A DNA stretch of 64,000 nucleotides from Tritonibacter scottomollicae (GTDB lineage: Bacteria > Pseudomonadota > Alphaproteobacteria > Rhodobacterales > Rhodobacteraceae). Where the stretch lies: NCBI RefSeq assembly GCF_003003215.1, contig NZ_PVUF01000002.1, positions 186,001-250,000 on the forward strand, written 5' to 3'. Every line of letters starts with the position of its first letter. Positions within the stretch are counted from its first letter, which is position 1. The notes under the pieces are model-generated. The model was not told the origin of the DNA. It saw only the letters and a program-made list of their open reading frames with translations, and did no database searches. Shown here one piece after another: positions 15,881 to 25,265 of this stretch. Both the position numbers and the translations under genes were made by a program.

Positions 15881-17509
15881 ATGGAGTTTGACTACGTGAT
15901 TGTCGGCGGTGGATCTGCAGGATCGGTGCTGGCGGCGCGCCTCTCTGACGATCCCGCAACCTCGGTCTGTCTGCTGGAGGCGGGCGGGAAGGGCGACGGC
16001 CTTCTGGTAAGGGTGCCAGCAGCGGTTGTCGCCATGCTGCCGGGGCGCCCGAAGATCAACAACTGGGGGTTTGAGACGGTGCCGCAGGCCGGTTTGAACG
16101 GGCGGCGCGGCTATCAGCCCCGGGGCAAGGCGCTGGGCGGGTCGAGCGCGATCAACGCCATGCTCTATGTACGCGGCCATGCGCAGGACTATGACGAATG
16201 GGCCGACCTCGGCTGCCCCGGCTGGAGCTGGCAGGATGTGCTGCCCTATTTCCGCCGGGCCGAGAACAACGAGCTGGGCGACGATGCCTTGCATGGGGAG
16301 CAGGGTCCGCTGCAGGTCAGTCAGCAGAAAGCGCCCCGTCTGGTCACCGAGGCTTTTGTTCAGGCCGGTGAAGCGCTGCAGATCCGCCGGACGCAAGATT
16401 TCAACCGTGGCGACAACGAGGGGATAGGCCACTACCAGGTGACCCAGTTCCACGATCCCGCCCGCAACGGGGAGCGCTGCTCGGCGGCGGCGGGCTATCT
16501 ACACCCGGTGATGGGACGTCCGAATTTGACCGTGCTGACCCGGGCGCAGGCCACAAGAATCCTGTTTGAGAACAAGACCGCCACCGGCGTCGAATTCAGG
16601 CAGGGCAGGACGACCAAGACTGTGAGCGCGCGCTGTGAGGTCCTGCTCTGTGGCGGTGCGTTCAACTCGCCGCAACTGCTGCAACTCTCTGGTGTGGGCC
16701 GGGCGCAGGATCTGCAACCGCATGGGATCGAGGTCCGGCACGACCTTCCCGGCGTGGGGCAGAACCTGCAGGACCACCTTGATTTTACCCTCGCCTACAA
16801 GACGCGGGACAAGGACAACTTTGGTATTTCGCTGGCCGCTGGGGCCAAGCTGCTGCGGGAGGTTCTGGAATGGCGCCGCACCGGGCGCAGCATGATCGCC
16901 ACGCCTTTCGCCGAAGGAGCGGCGTTCTTGAAGACCATGCCTGAACTGGATCGTCCCGACGTCCAGCTGCATTTTGTGATTTCGATCGTCGATGATCATG
17001 CCCGCAAGCTGCATCTTGGCCATGGGATCAGCTGCCATGTCTGCCTGTTGCGGCCCAAATCCAGAGGCAGCGTATCGCTGGCCTCTGCCGATCCGCTGGC
17101 GGCTCCGGTGATCGACCCGCAATTTTTGGCGGAGCGCGACGATCTAGACGGTCTGATGCGGGGCGTGCGCCTCACCCGTCGGATCATGGCGCAAGCCCCG
17201 CTGGCCGACTATCTGGCAAAGGAGCTGTTCATTGATGCCGAACCCGATGATGCCGCACTGGAAGGCCATATCCGCGCCCGCGCCGACACTATTTATCACC
17301 CGGTGGGCAGCTGCCGGATGGGCACCGACGCGCAAGCTGTGGTCGATCCGGAGCTACGGGTGCGCGGCCTCAGGAACCTGCGGGTGGTTGACGCCTCGGT
17401 CATGCCGCGTCTCATTGGCGGCAACACCAACGCGCCCACGATCATGATCGCCGAAAAGGCTGCCGACATGATCCTGGGCCGCCCGGCGCCTGCGCGCGAC
17501 GGGCCCTGA
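15881..17509 (+). CDS. GMC-family FAD oxidoreductase (choline/alcohol dehydrogenase-like)
   Basis: A 542-aa flavoenzyme oxidising an alcohol group. N-terminal FAD-binding motif VGGGSAGS, GMC signature GKALGGSSAINAMLYVRG, and the C-terminal catalytic pair His473 (HPVGSCRMG) and Asn near 515 (GGNTNAPT), matching the His/Asn of choline oxidase relatives. GGAGGAGGAA just before the ATG at 15881 fixes the start. It lies 37 bp before an acyl-CoA ligase gene, so both probably act in one degradation route. Choline is possible, but many roseobacter GMC enzymes act on other alcohols. Confidence 0.9.
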   Translation: MEFDYVIVGGGSAGSVLAARLSDDPATSVCLLEAGGKGDGLLVRVPAAVVAMLPGRPKINNWGFETVPQAGLNGRRGYQPRGKALGGSSAINAMLYVRGHAQDYDEWADLGCPGWSWQDVLPYFRRAENNELGDDALHGEQGPLQVSQQKAPRLVTEAFVQAGEALQIRRTQDFNRGDNEGIGHYQVTQFHDPARNGERCSAAAGYLHPVMGRPNLTVLTRAQATRILFENKTATGVEFRQGRTTKTVSARCEVLLCGGAFNSPQLLQLSGVGRAQDLQPHGIEVRHDLPGVGQNLQDHLDFTLAYKTRDKDNFGISLAAGAKLLREVLEWRRTGRSMIATPFAEGAAFLKTMPELDRPDVQLHFVISIVDDHARKLHLGHGISCHVCLLRPKSRGSVSLASADPLAAPVIDPQFLAERDDLDGLMRGVRLTRRIMAQAPLADYLAKELFIDAEPDDAALEGHIRARADTIYHPVGSCRMGTDAQAVVDPELRVRGLRNLRVVDASVMPRLIGGNTNAPTIMIAEKAADMILGRPAPARDGP

Positions 17510-17546
17510 CACAACAGGCAACACAGAACAATAAGGAGGAGACCCC

Positions 17547-19160
17547 ATGCTGGGCAAGATGATGACGCAACCGCTGACCATCAGTTCACTGATCGAACAT
17601 GCGGGCAAGTACCATGCCGGCACCACCGTGGCCTCGGTCGAGACAACCGGTGGCGTCGAGCATACGACCTGGGGCAATGTCGCCAGCAATGCGCGAAAAC
17701 TGGCGGCGGCACTGGACAGGCTCGGCTTAAAACCGGGCACCCGCTGCGGCACGATCGCCTGGAACAACCGCCGTCACTTGGAGGTCTATTTTGGTGTCGC
17801 GGGTGCGGGCTATGTCTGCCACACGCTGAACCCGCGCCTGAAGCCCGAGCAGCTGATCTACATCATCAACCACGCCGAGGACGAGGTGCTGTTCATCGAC
17901 GCGACCTTTGTCCCTGCCGTGGCCCAGCTCAGAGCACATCTGCCAAAGCTGCGCCACGTGGTGCTGATGGGGCCGGAAGACGCCGAAGCCGCCGCGCAGA
18001 TCGACGGGCTGCTGTTCTACGACGGCCTGCTGGCCGCAGAGAGCGGTGACTATAGCTGGCCTGATCTGGACGAGAACGCCCCCTCCAGCCTGTGCTACAC
18101 CTCAGGCACCACTGGCAATCCGAAGGGTGTGCTCTATACCCATCGCTCCACCGTGCTGCACTCGCTGGGCGGCAACCAGCCCGATGGGCTGGCGCTGGCG
18201 GCGCGTGACAGCGTGATGGCGGTGGTGCCGATGTTCCACGTCAATGCCTGGGGGGTGCCCTATATCACCGCCGCGGTGGGGGCCAAGCTGGTGCTGCCGG
18301 GGCCGAACCTTGATGGCGAAAGCCTGGTGAGGCTGATTGATGCCGAGGAGGTGACCATCGCTCTGGGGGTGCCGACGATCTGGATGGGGCTGCTGCAGGC
18401 GCTGAAAGCCACTGGCAGCACAGTTCCGAGCCTGGAACGCACGGTGGTGGGCGGCTCCGCCTTGCCGACAGTGATGATCCCCACCTTCCGCGACACCTAC
18501 GGGGTGGAGCTGATACACGCCTGGGGCATGACCGAGACCAGCCCGCTTGGGACCCTGAATCAACTCCTGCAAAAGCACCACGCGCTGAGCGATGCCGAGA
18601 AAGGCGCGATCCGCGAAGGCCAGGGCCGTCCGCCCTTTGGCGTAGAGCTGCGCATCGTCGATGAAACGGGTGCAGCCCTGCCCGAGGATGGCAAGACGCA
18701 GGGGGAGTTGCAGATCCGGGGGCACTGGATCGTTGATACCTACTTCGGACAGGAGCAGCCGGCGCTCACCGAGGACGGTTGGTTCGACACCGGCGACGTC
18801 GCGACCATCGATGCCGACGGTTATATGATCATTCGGGATCGCTCCAAGGATATCATCAAGTCGGGCGGTGAATGGATTTCCACGGTGGAGCTGGAGGACA
18901 TCGCCATGTCGCATCCGGGCGTTGCTCAGGCAGCGGCGATCGCGGCCCGTCACCCCAAGTGGGACGAACGCCCTGTACTGATTGCGGTAAAATCTGATGA
19001 TACGCTCACGGAGGTAGAGCTTCTTAAACACTATGATGGCAGGGTCGCCTCGTGGCAGGTCCCGGACGCCGTGGTGTTCGTGGAGGCTCTGCCGCTCGGT
19101 GGAACCGGCAAGGTTCAGAAGAACAAGCTCCGCGAATCGTATCGTGACATGCTGCTGTGA
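17547..19160 (+). CDS. AMP-forming acyl-CoA ligase, DmdB-like
   Basis: A 537-aa ANL-superfamily acid-CoA ligase. AMP-binding P-loop YTSGTTGNPKGV near residue 187, VPMFHVNAWG, GMTETSPLG, the hinge DRSKDIIKSGGEWIS, and the C-terminal catalytic Lys in GTGKVQKNKLRE. The N-terminus (MLGKMM-QPLTISSLIEHA) and overall motif set resemble the roseobacter 3-methylmercaptopropionate-CoA ligase DmdB and medium-chain ligases; none of dmdA, dmdC or dmdD is near, so the substrate stays open. AAGGAGGAGA precedes the ATG. Likely co-transcribed with the GMC oxidoreductase. Confidence 0.88.
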   Translation: MLGKMMTQPLTISSLIEHAGKYHAGTTVASVETTGGVEHTTWGNVASNARKLAAALDRLGLKPGTRCGTIAWNNRRHLEVYFGVAGAGYVCHTLNPRLKPEQLIYIINHAEDEVLFIDATFVPAVAQLRAHLPKLRHVVLMGPEDAEAAAQIDGLLFYDGLLAAESGDYSWPDLDENAPSSLCYTSGTTGNPKGVLYTHRSTVLHSLGGNQPDGLALAARDSVMAVVPMFHVNAWGVPYITAAVGAKLVLPGPNLDGESLVRLIDAEEVTIALGVPTIWMGLLQALKATGSTVPSLERTVVGGSALPTVMIPTFRDTYGVELIHAWGMTETSPLGTLNQLLQKHHALSDAEKGAIREGQGRPPFGVELRIVDETGAALPEDGKTQGELQIRGHWIVDTYFGQEQPALTEDGWFDTGDVATIDADGYMIIRDRSKDIIKSGGEWISTVELEDIAMSHPGVAQAAAIAARHPKWDERPVLIAVKSDDTLTEVELLKHYDGRVASWQVPDAVVFVEALPLGGTGKVQKNKLRESYRDMLL

Positions 19161-19171
19161 TGGCGGCAAAG

Positions 19172-19194
19172 GAGGCGGGAATTTGACCCGCCTC
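19172..19194 (+). terminator. GC-rich stem-loop after the acyl-CoA ligase
   Basis: GAGGCGGG at 19172-19179 pairs with CCCGCCTC at 19187-19194 over a 7-nt loop, 11 bp after the stop codon. There is no T-run after it, so it is only terminator-like. Confidence 0.4.
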
Positions 19195-19325
19195 GGCCCC
19201 CGCCGCAAAGGGGCCACATTACCGCCCGTAGCCTGCCACAAGTCTTCCCCCGAAAAGCCAGGATGGCCTCAATTTTGCCTTGGAAACCATACGTTTAGGT
19301 GTGTTACTGGGGCCAATTTTATCTG

Positions 19326-19340
19326 TTAAGACCTGGTTAA
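19326..19340. promoter_or_regulatory. CtrA-type box TTAA-N7-TTAA upstream of motB
   Basis: TTAA, seven bases (GACCTGG), TTAA: an exact match to the alphaproteobacterial full CtrA site. It is 50 bp upstream of the motB start codon. CtrA is known to control flagellar genes in this order; binding here is inferred. Confidence 0.6.
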
Positions 19341-19390
19341 GGAACCCCTCTGTATCCCGGTTTTGGGTGAACAGAAAAGGTGGTGGGAAC

Positions 19391-20230
19391 ATGACTGCTC
19401 AGAGCAACGTAGCTCCTATTATTATCAAGCGGAAAAAGGTTGTCGGTGGTGATGGTCACCACGGCGGCGCATGGAAAGTGGCCTATGCCGACTTCGTTAC
19501 GGCGATGATGGCTTTCTTTCTTCTCATGTGGCTTTTGAACGCGACAACGGAAAAGCAACGCAAGGGTTTGGCGGACTATTTTTCACCGTCCATTCCGCTG
19601 AGCCGCGTATCCGGCGGTGGTAATGGCGCCTTTCAGGGCGACACCATGTTCACTGAGGATGTGAAACCTCAGAACGGCATTGGCGCGACGAAGGAAAACC
19701 CGACAGATGCGTCTCGGGCGCAGGGTGACTCCGGTGTCGCCGACAGCCAGCAGAATGACGAGGCCGAAGAGGCGAGCTTCCGCAAGATCGAAGAAGAGCT
19801 GATGGGACGCGGGGGCGAAAGCATGGTCAGCATTGATATGGCGCGCCATATCGTGACCCGTGTGACAGATGAAGGTTTGATCATCGAACTCTTCGAGACC
19901 GACGATGCCAAGCTGTTCGAAACCGGTACGGAACGTCCGAACGTAATGATGCGCGATCTGCTGCGGATGGTGGCTCGGGTTACGGCGGCGGTCGAGAATG
20001 ACGTGGCGATCGGTGGGCATGTGGCCTCGACCCCTGTGGTCATCGCCAACAACCCGGTCTGGGCCCTCTCTCACGCCCGTGCCAATGCGACCCGGGAGCT
20101 GCTGGAGACGGGCGGTATGAAATCCAAGCGAATCTCCCGCGTGACCGGTTACGCAGATCGCGACCTCGCCTCCCAGAATCCGATGGCTGCGCGGAACAAT
20201 CGCATCAGCATCACGCTTCTGCGGAAGTAA
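19391..20230 (+). CDS. motB: Flagellar stator protein MotB
   Basis: A 279-aa stator subunit that anchors MotA to peptidoglycan. One N-terminal membrane helix holds the proton-binding Asp in AYADFVTAMMAFFLLMWLLN; a plug/linker and an OmpA-like peptidoglycan-binding domain follow (SHARANATRELL, ISRVTGYADRDL, NNRISITLL). The ATG at 19391 precedes the conserved IIIKRKK basic stretch; in-frame codons upstream add an unconserved leader. MotA is not next door but about 10.6 kb away at 30825, which is unusual for a stator pair. Confidence 0.92.
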   Translation: MTAQSNVAPIIIKRKKVVGGDGHHGGAWKVAYADFVTAMMAFFLLMWLLNATTEKQRKGLADYFSPSIPLSRVSGGGNGAFQGDTMFTEDVKPQNGIGATKENPTDASRAQGDSGVADSQQNDEAEEASFRKIEEELMGRGGESMVSIDMARHIVTRVTDEGLIIELFETDDAKLFETGTERPNVMMRDLLRMVARVTAAVENDVAIGGHVASTPVVIANNPVWALSHARANATRELLETGGMKSKRISRVTGYADRDLASQNPMAARNNRISITLLRK

Positions 20231-20253
20231 TCGGCCATAAAACAAAGGCAAAA

Positions 20254-20291
20254 GCGGCTAGCAGATAGATAGGATTTTATCTGTTAGCCGC
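20254..20291 (+). terminator. Long stem-loop between motB and flgE
   Basis: A 14-bp stem (20254-20267 with 20278-20291, one G-U pair) with a 10-nt loop. It begins 23 bp after motB. No T-run follows, so it may stop or slow transcription or stabilise the 3' end. Its 3' arm contains the TTAG half of the CtrA-like box at 20284-20298. Confidence 0.5.
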
Positions 20292-20298
20292 GCGTTAA
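20284..20298. promoter_or_regulatory. CtrA-like box TTAG-N7-TTAA upstream of flgE
   Basis: TTAG, CCGCGCG, TTAA: one mismatch to the full CtrA box, 62 bp before the flgE start codon. It overlaps the 3' arm of the motB-flgE stem-loop. Confidence 0.45.
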
Positions 20299-20360
20299 GT
20301 ACAAGCGCGCTAATCCTGACAGCGAGAAAAAACTCAAGATGCAGCAGAAAGGCGTATCTA

Positions 20361-21629
20361 ATGACCATTTCCTCTTCGCTGAATGCTGGCGTAGCCGGGC
20401 TTGCCGCGAACTCCAGCCGCCTGGCGGCCATTTCAGATAATATCGCGAATTCCTCGACCGCCGGCTACAAGCGCGTAGTGACCTCATTTGAATCCATGGT
20501 CATCTCGCAGTCCGGTGGCACCTACGCCGCGGGTGGGGTCTCTGTCGGCAACATGCGCATGATTGACGAGCGCAGTTCCCTGATCTCCACCAACAACTCC
20601 ACCGACATTGCTGTTGACGGAAAAGGTTTTATCCCCGTCGCAAGCCTCGCTGAGGTGGAAGCGGGCGGTGATCCGAACATGCTCTTGACCACTTCCGGTT
20701 CCTTTCGGACCAATGAGGAAGGTTATCTGGCGACGTCGTCTGGGCTTGTGCTCATGGGTTGGCCAGCTAATGCAGATGGCTCAATTCCCACCGTTGCTCG
20801 TGACACCGATGATCCGCTTGAGGCGATCAAATTCGATACTTCCCAGTTGAGCGCCGCGCCGACGACGGCGGTGAGCCTTGGCGTCAATTTGCCAGCTGAG
20901 AGTGCAGTGACAGGCGCTGCGGGCGGTTCCGAAGAGAATACCATTCAGTACTTCGACAACCTGGGCGGTCAACAAGATCTGGATATCGTTTACACGCCAA
21001 CGGGTGTGAACGACAATGAATGGTCAATGACCCTCACAGATGGTGCGACGGGTACGGTTGTCGGGGACTACACTCTGACATTTGACGACTCCGCAACCGG
21101 CAAAGGCACGCTCGACACTGTCGCCACGACCACCGGCGGTGCTTATGATTCCACTTCCGGTACCATCATCGTGACCACCGACAGCGGCCCGATCGAGGTT
21201 CAAATCGGTGTGATGACCCAGCTCTCGAGTGCATTCTCTGCTGCTACCATTGAGAAGGACGGCTATGAGGCTGCCAGCTTTGCCGGTGTCGAGGTCGATG
21301 AGGGCGGGTTTGTGCACGCTCTCTACGAAAACGGCAGCAGCCGTGTCGTGTATCAGATTCCTCTTGCTGACATGCCGAACGCAAATGGGATGAGCTCTCT
21401 CGACAGTCAGACTTTCAGGCCATCGCCTGACAGTGGTGCGTTCTACCTGTGGGATGCGGGCACCGGACCGACTGGAACCGTGGCTGGCTACCGTCAGGAA
21501 GAGTCGGCAACCGATGTCGCGACTGAATTGACCTCGATGATTCAAACACAGCGCGCCTATTCCTCCAACGCGAAGGTCATTCAGACCGTCGATGAGATGC
21601 TGCAGGAAACCACAAACATTAAGCGCTGA
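20361..21629 (+). CDS. flgE: Flagellar hook protein FlgE
   Basis: The 422-aa hook subunit. The N-terminal rod/hook signature SDNIANSSTAGYKR and the C-terminal helix SMIQTQRAYSSNAKVIQTVDEM are the conserved D0 parts that flank variable outer domains. Followed by flgK, flgL and flgI in one direction. An inverted repeat overlapping the stop codon separates it from flgK. No flgD or fliK (hook cap and hook length control) is in the window. Confidence 0.93.
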   Translation: MTISSSLNAGVAGLAANSSRLAAISDNIANSSTAGYKRVVTSFESMVISQSGGTYAAGGVSVGNMRMIDERSSLISTNNSTDIAVDGKGFIPVASLAEVEAGGDPNMLLTTSGSFRTNEEGYLATSSGLVLMGWPANADGSIPTVARDTDDPLEAIKFDTSQLSAAPTTAVSLGVNLPAESAVTGAAGGSEENTIQYFDNLGGQQDLDIVYTPTGVNDNEWSMTLTDGATGTVVGDYTLTFDDSATGKGTLDTVATTTGGAYDSTSGTIIVTTDSGPIEVQIGVMTQLSSAFSAATIEKDGYEAASFAGVEVDEGGFVHALYENGSSRVVYQIPLADMPNANGMSSLDSQTFRPSPDSGAFYLWDAGTGPTGTVAGYRQEESATDVATELTSMIQTQRAYSSNAKVIQTVDEMLQETTNIKR

Positions 21630-21643
21630 TAAAATCAGCGCTT
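21621..21643 (+). terminator. Stem-loop overlapping the flgE stop codon
   Basis: AAGCGCTGA (21621-21629, ending in the stop codon) pairs perfectly with TCAGCGCTT (21635-21643) over the loop TAAAA. Only a short T-run follows. Probably a partial terminator or an mRNA-stabilising hairpin that lets the hook subunit be made in excess of FlgK. Confidence 0.55.
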
Positions 21644-21680
21644 TCAAATGATAATATGTAATCACAGAAGGTGATCTGGG

Positions 21681-23129
21681 ATGTCTCTTTCGACCGCCCT
21701 CAATAGCGCGATGACCGGTATCACGGCGGCCAGCAGGTCGACGTCGGTAGTGTCAGACAATCTCGCGAACGCCCTGACTGAAGGGTACTATCGCCGCACT
21801 TTGAATCTCAGTTCGAACGGCGCAGCCGGCGGCGTGAGCATCGGGTCGGTGCAGCGCATGATCGACCCTGCTATTCAAAAGAGCGTGCGGTCGGCAGAGG
21901 CAACTCACGCTTCCAACTCGGTCACCTCCAGCTTCTATGCACAGGTTGCTGATCGGGTCGGGACAGTGAACGATGCATACTCGGTTGCGCAACGGCTGAC
22001 GGATATGGAGACCGCCCTGATCGAGGCGACCTCCTTGCCGGACTCGGACGCGCGCCTCAATGATCTATCCATGCAGGCTGAAGAACTGGCAATGTCCATT
22101 CGGGATGCGGCGGATGGTGTTGCGACCTTGAGAAACAAGGCCGAAGGGTCTATCAACGCTCTGGTCAATGGTCTGGAAACGGACCTTGAGAACCTCAATG
22201 AGATCAACAAGAAAATTCTTGCTGCGGAGATCCGCGGCCAGGATCCGTCTGGCCTTCAAGATCGGCGTGACAACCTGATTGACTCCATCAACGAGGTCAT
22301 CCCGGTTCAGGTGTATCAGCGGGACAACAATCAGACTGCGCTTTACACCACGTCAGGTATCAAGCTGATCGACGGTGGCTCTGTCGCTGAGTTCTCCTTC
22401 AATAAGACGTCTCTGGTCACGCCTTACATGTCCATCGGCAATGGGCAGCTGTCAGGTCTGGAGATTGATGGCAGGTCCATCGATACATCCATCGACGGCA
22501 AAATCGGTGGCGGCAGTCTCGCGGCGCAATTCCATGTTCGCGATGTTGCCGCGGTAGAGGCGCAGAACGATCTGGACACAATGGCGGGCGATCTGATTGA
22601 GCGTTTCCAGGATCCGACCGTGGATCCCACGCTTGGTGCCACAGACCCGGGCATATTTACCGATAACGCGGCCTACTATGACAGTACGAACGAATTGGGT
22701 ATCGCCAATCGGATAGAGATCAACAGCGTCATCGCCATGAGTGGTGATGCAGAAACCTGGCGCTTGCGTGACGGTCTGAATGCGGCAGCGATCGGCAATC
22801 GTGGGGATACAACGATCCTCAACAACTACGGCGCCGCACTGGATGCAACAAATACGATCTCGTCGCCCGGGTTGGGGTCTGGTGACTACAGCGCTTATTC
22901 GATCGCTGCGAACCTGATGACCAATTTCACCCAGGAAAACACTTGGGCGGAGCAGCAACTGGCTTTCTCGTCGGCCATCTATTCCGACATCCAGGCTCGC
23001 GAATTGGAGCAGGGCGTTGATACCGACTCGGAACTTCAAACGCTGATGATGGTCGAAACGGTCTATGCCGCGAACGCCCGGATGATCCAGGCGATCGATG
23101 AAATGATGCAGGAACTGATGAGGCTCTAA
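21681..23129 (+). CDS. flgK: Flagellar hook-associated protein FlgK (HAP1)
   Basis: The 482-aa first hook-filament junction protein. N-terminal flagellar rod-like motif SDNLANALTEGYYRR, a coiled central region (MQAEELAMSIRD, NEINKKILAAE, the FlgK-typical GQDPSGLQDRRDNLID) and C-terminal LMMVETVYAANARMIQAIDE. GAAGGTG precedes the ATG. It is 3 bp from flgL, forming the usual flgK-flgL pair. Confidence 0.92.
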   Translation: MSLSTALNSAMTGITAASRSTSVVSDNLANALTEGYYRRTLNLSSNGAAGGVSIGSVQRMIDPAIQKSVRSAEATHASNSVTSSFYAQVADRVGTVNDAYSVAQRLTDMETALIEATSLPDSDARLNDLSMQAEELAMSIRDAADGVATLRNKAEGSINALVNGLETDLENLNEINKKILAAEIRGQDPSGLQDRRDNLIDSINEVIPVQVYQRDNNQTALYTTSGIKLIDGGSVAEFSFNKTSLVTPYMSIGNGQLSGLEIDGRSIDTSIDGKIGGGSLAAQFHVRDVAAVEAQNDLDTMAGDLIERFQDPTVDPTLGATDPGIFTDNAAYYDSTNELGIANRIEINSVIAMSGDAETWRLRDGLNAAAIGNRGDTTILNNYGAALDATNTISSPGLGSGDYSAYSIAANLMTNFTQENTWAEQQLAFSSAIYSDIQARELEQGVDTDSELQTLMMVETVYAANARMIQAIDEMMQELMRL

Positions 23130-23132
23130 GCT

Positions 23133-24140
23133 ATGAATGTGCAATCTTTTGGTGATATGGCGCAGTTTCTGTTTCTGCGCGGTCGTTCGGTAGAATTGAA
23201 CAAGACCCTGGACACGCTGACCCAGGAAATGAGTACGGGCGTTTCGTCGAACCTGCCGGCACGCCTTGGCGGTGATCTCGGGTTTGTTGCGGATCTCGAG
23301 CGCTCAATCTCGAAAATGGACAGTTACAAGGTCGCAGCGCAAGAGGCCGCGCTATTTTCTTCTACTGCGCAGGACTACCTCGAACGGATCAATGACAATG
23401 CATTGAACCTCGGTGCGGATATCCTTTCGTTGTCCAGTACGGCCAATGACACCACCGCGCAGGAGCTGGCCTCTCAATCTATGACCTATTTGAAGGAGGC
23501 AATCTCTAATTTGAATGGTCAGCTGTCCGGACGAAGCCTGTTTGCCGGTACCGACACCAGCACATCGCCGCTGGAAAGTGCGGACACCATGATGACAGCA
23601 CTGGTTGCTGAAGTCGGCGCGCTGACGGACGAGGATGATATCGTCCAGGCGGTGCAGGACTGGTTCGCGGATCCTGCGGGGTTTGATGCGATCATGTATA
23701 ATGGTTCGACCGACAACATGAGCGCCGTGCGGATCGGCGTAAATGAAGAAGTCAACTTCGCCCTCCGTGCCGACGATGAGCGTCTGAAACAGGCCATGAA
23801 AAGCTTCGCACTTGGGGCGCTGGGCAGTCAGGATTATCTTGGCCATCTGTCCACGGTGGAATCTTCGGCTCTGGTGGCGCGGGCTGGCACTGAACTGATG
23901 AATGCGCAGACCAGCCTGACGGATGTGCAGTCCGATCTTGGCTTCATTCAGGCGCGGATCGAGGAAACACAGACCCGCAATACCGCCGCTTTCACATCCA
24001 TGGCCACGACCCTCAACGATCTGATCCTGGCTGATCCTGCTGAAACCGCGAGTCGCGTTGAGGAGGTCCAGTTCCAGCTGGAAGCGCTCTACTCGATCAC
24101 CGTGCGGTCCTCGCAGCTTAACCTGTTGAACTACATGTAA
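23133..24140 (+). CDS. flgL: Flagellar hook-associated protein FlgL (HAP3)
   Basis: A 335-aa flagellin-fold junction protein. The N-terminal D0 helix contains LNKTLDTLTQEMSTG and the C-terminus ends with the flagellin-like ALYSITVRSSQLNLLNYM. It sits between flgK (3-bp gap) and flgI (1-bp overlap, TAATG). Divergent in sequence like most alphaproteobacterial FlgL proteins, but position and ends are diagnostic. Confidence 0.88.
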   Translation: MNVQSFGDMAQFLFLRGRSVELNKTLDTLTQEMSTGVSSNLPARLGGDLGFVADLERSISKMDSYKVAAQEAALFSSTAQDYLERINDNALNLGADILSLSSTANDTTAQELASQSMTYLKEAISNLNGQLSGRSLFAGTDTSTSPLESADTMMTALVAEVGALTDEDDIVQAVQDWFADPAGFDAIMYNGSTDNMSAVRIGVNEEVNFALRADDERLKQAMKSFALGALGSQDYLGHLSTVESSALVARAGTELMNAQTSLTDVQSDLGFIQARIEETQTRNTAAFTSMATTLNDLILADPAETASRVEEVQFQLEALYSITVRSSQLNLLNYM

Positions 24141-25243
24141 TGCGCAAACTCCTTCATATCCTGATGACATGTCTGTTGCTGCCGACGCTGGCGCAGGCCA
24201 ATGCAATCCGCCTCAAGGACCTAGTCGAATTTGACGGGGTCCGAGGCAACGATCTGGTGGGCTATGGCCTCGTGGTTGGTCTGAATGGTACCGGGGATGG
24301 TTTGCGCAATTCACCATTCACCGAAGAGATCATGACCAACATCCTCGAACGCCTCGGCGTCAACGTGAGTGGCGAGCAGTTCCGACCCAAAAACGTGGCG
24401 GCCGTGTTTGTAACCGCGTCCCTGCCGCCCTTCGCGCGGGTGGGCGGAACGATTGATGCGACGGTGTCTGCGATCGGTGATTCCAGCAGCCTTTTGGGCG
24501 GGACATTGATTATGACGCCTCTCAACGCAGCCGATGGGCAAATTTATGCAGTGGCGCAGGGCACGATCCTGGCCGGCGGTGCGGTGGCCGAAGGTGAGGC
24601 CGCGACCGTGACAAAGGGTGTGCCGACGTCCGGCGTGATCCCGTCGGGCGCGCGGGTCGAGCGAGAGATCGATTTTGACCTGTCTTCGCTCGATTCCATG
24701 CGGTTGGCCTTGCGAGAGCCGGATTTCACGACTGCAGGCCGCATCGAAAGTGCAATCAATAGCGAGTTTGGTCGCAATGTTGCAGTGATGCGTGACTCCG
24801 GCACTGTTGAGGTCAATATCCAGCGCACCAACGCACGTTCGACCGCCCATGCGGTTGGCCGCATGGAGAACGTGTTGGTAGAGCCGCAGCGCAAGGCGCG
24901 TGTCGTGGTGGATCAAAGTTCTGGCACCATTGTCATGGGCAGTGATGTGCGTATCTCTCATGTAGCCGTGGCCCAGGGCAACCTGACACTGCGTGTGGAA
25001 GAAGCGCCGCTGGTTTCTCAGCCCAACCCCTTTGCCGATGGTGAAACCGTGGTAGTGCCGCGCACCGGTGCCGCATTGGAGGAAGAAGAGGGAATACAAC
25101 TCGCCGAAGTCCGCGAGACGACCTCTTTGTCTGAGGTAGTGGCTGGTCTGAATGCACTGGGTGTATCCCCGCGCGACATGATCGATATCCTGAAAAGCCT
25201 CAAGGCTGCAGGGGCGCTGCATGCGGAGTTCGTCGTGCGCTAA
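24140..25243 (+). CDS. flgI: Flagellar P-ring protein FlgI
   Basis: The 367-aa periplasmic P-ring subunit. Signal peptide 1-20 (cut after LAQA), then the invariant start IRLKDLVEFDGVRGNDLVGYGLVVGLNGTGD-type region (visible as GLVVGLNGTGDGL) and the C-terminal GVSPRDMIDILKSLKAAGAL. The ATG overlaps the flgL stop by one base. It is the last gene of the motB/flgE unit; a strong terminator follows 22 bp downstream. Its partner L-ring gene flgH is at 39415. Confidence 0.95.
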   Translation: MRKLLHILMTCLLLPTLAQANAIRLKDLVEFDGVRGNDLVGYGLVVGLNGTGDGLRNSPFTEEIMTNILERLGVNVSGEQFRPKNVAAVFVTASLPPFARVGGTIDATVSAIGDSSSLLGGTLIMTPLNAADGQIYAVAQGTILAGGAVAEGEAATVTKGVPTSGVIPSGARVEREIDFDLSSLDSMRLALREPDFTTAGRIESAINSEFGRNVAVMRDSGTVEVNIQRTNARSTAHAVGRMENVLVEPQRKARVVVDQSSGTIVMGSDVRISHVAVAQGNLTLRVEEAPLVSQPNPFADGETVVVPRTGAALEEEEGIQLAEVRETTSLSEVVAGLNALGVSPRDMIDILKSLKAAGALHAEFVVR

Positions 25244-25265
25244 CTCGCAGATCTCAGCCCCCTGA

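Noticed and set aside
18102-19241. 379-codon open frame opposite the acyl-CoA ligase
   Set aside because: His/Gln/Arg-rich composition typical of antisense reading of GC-rich coding DNA.
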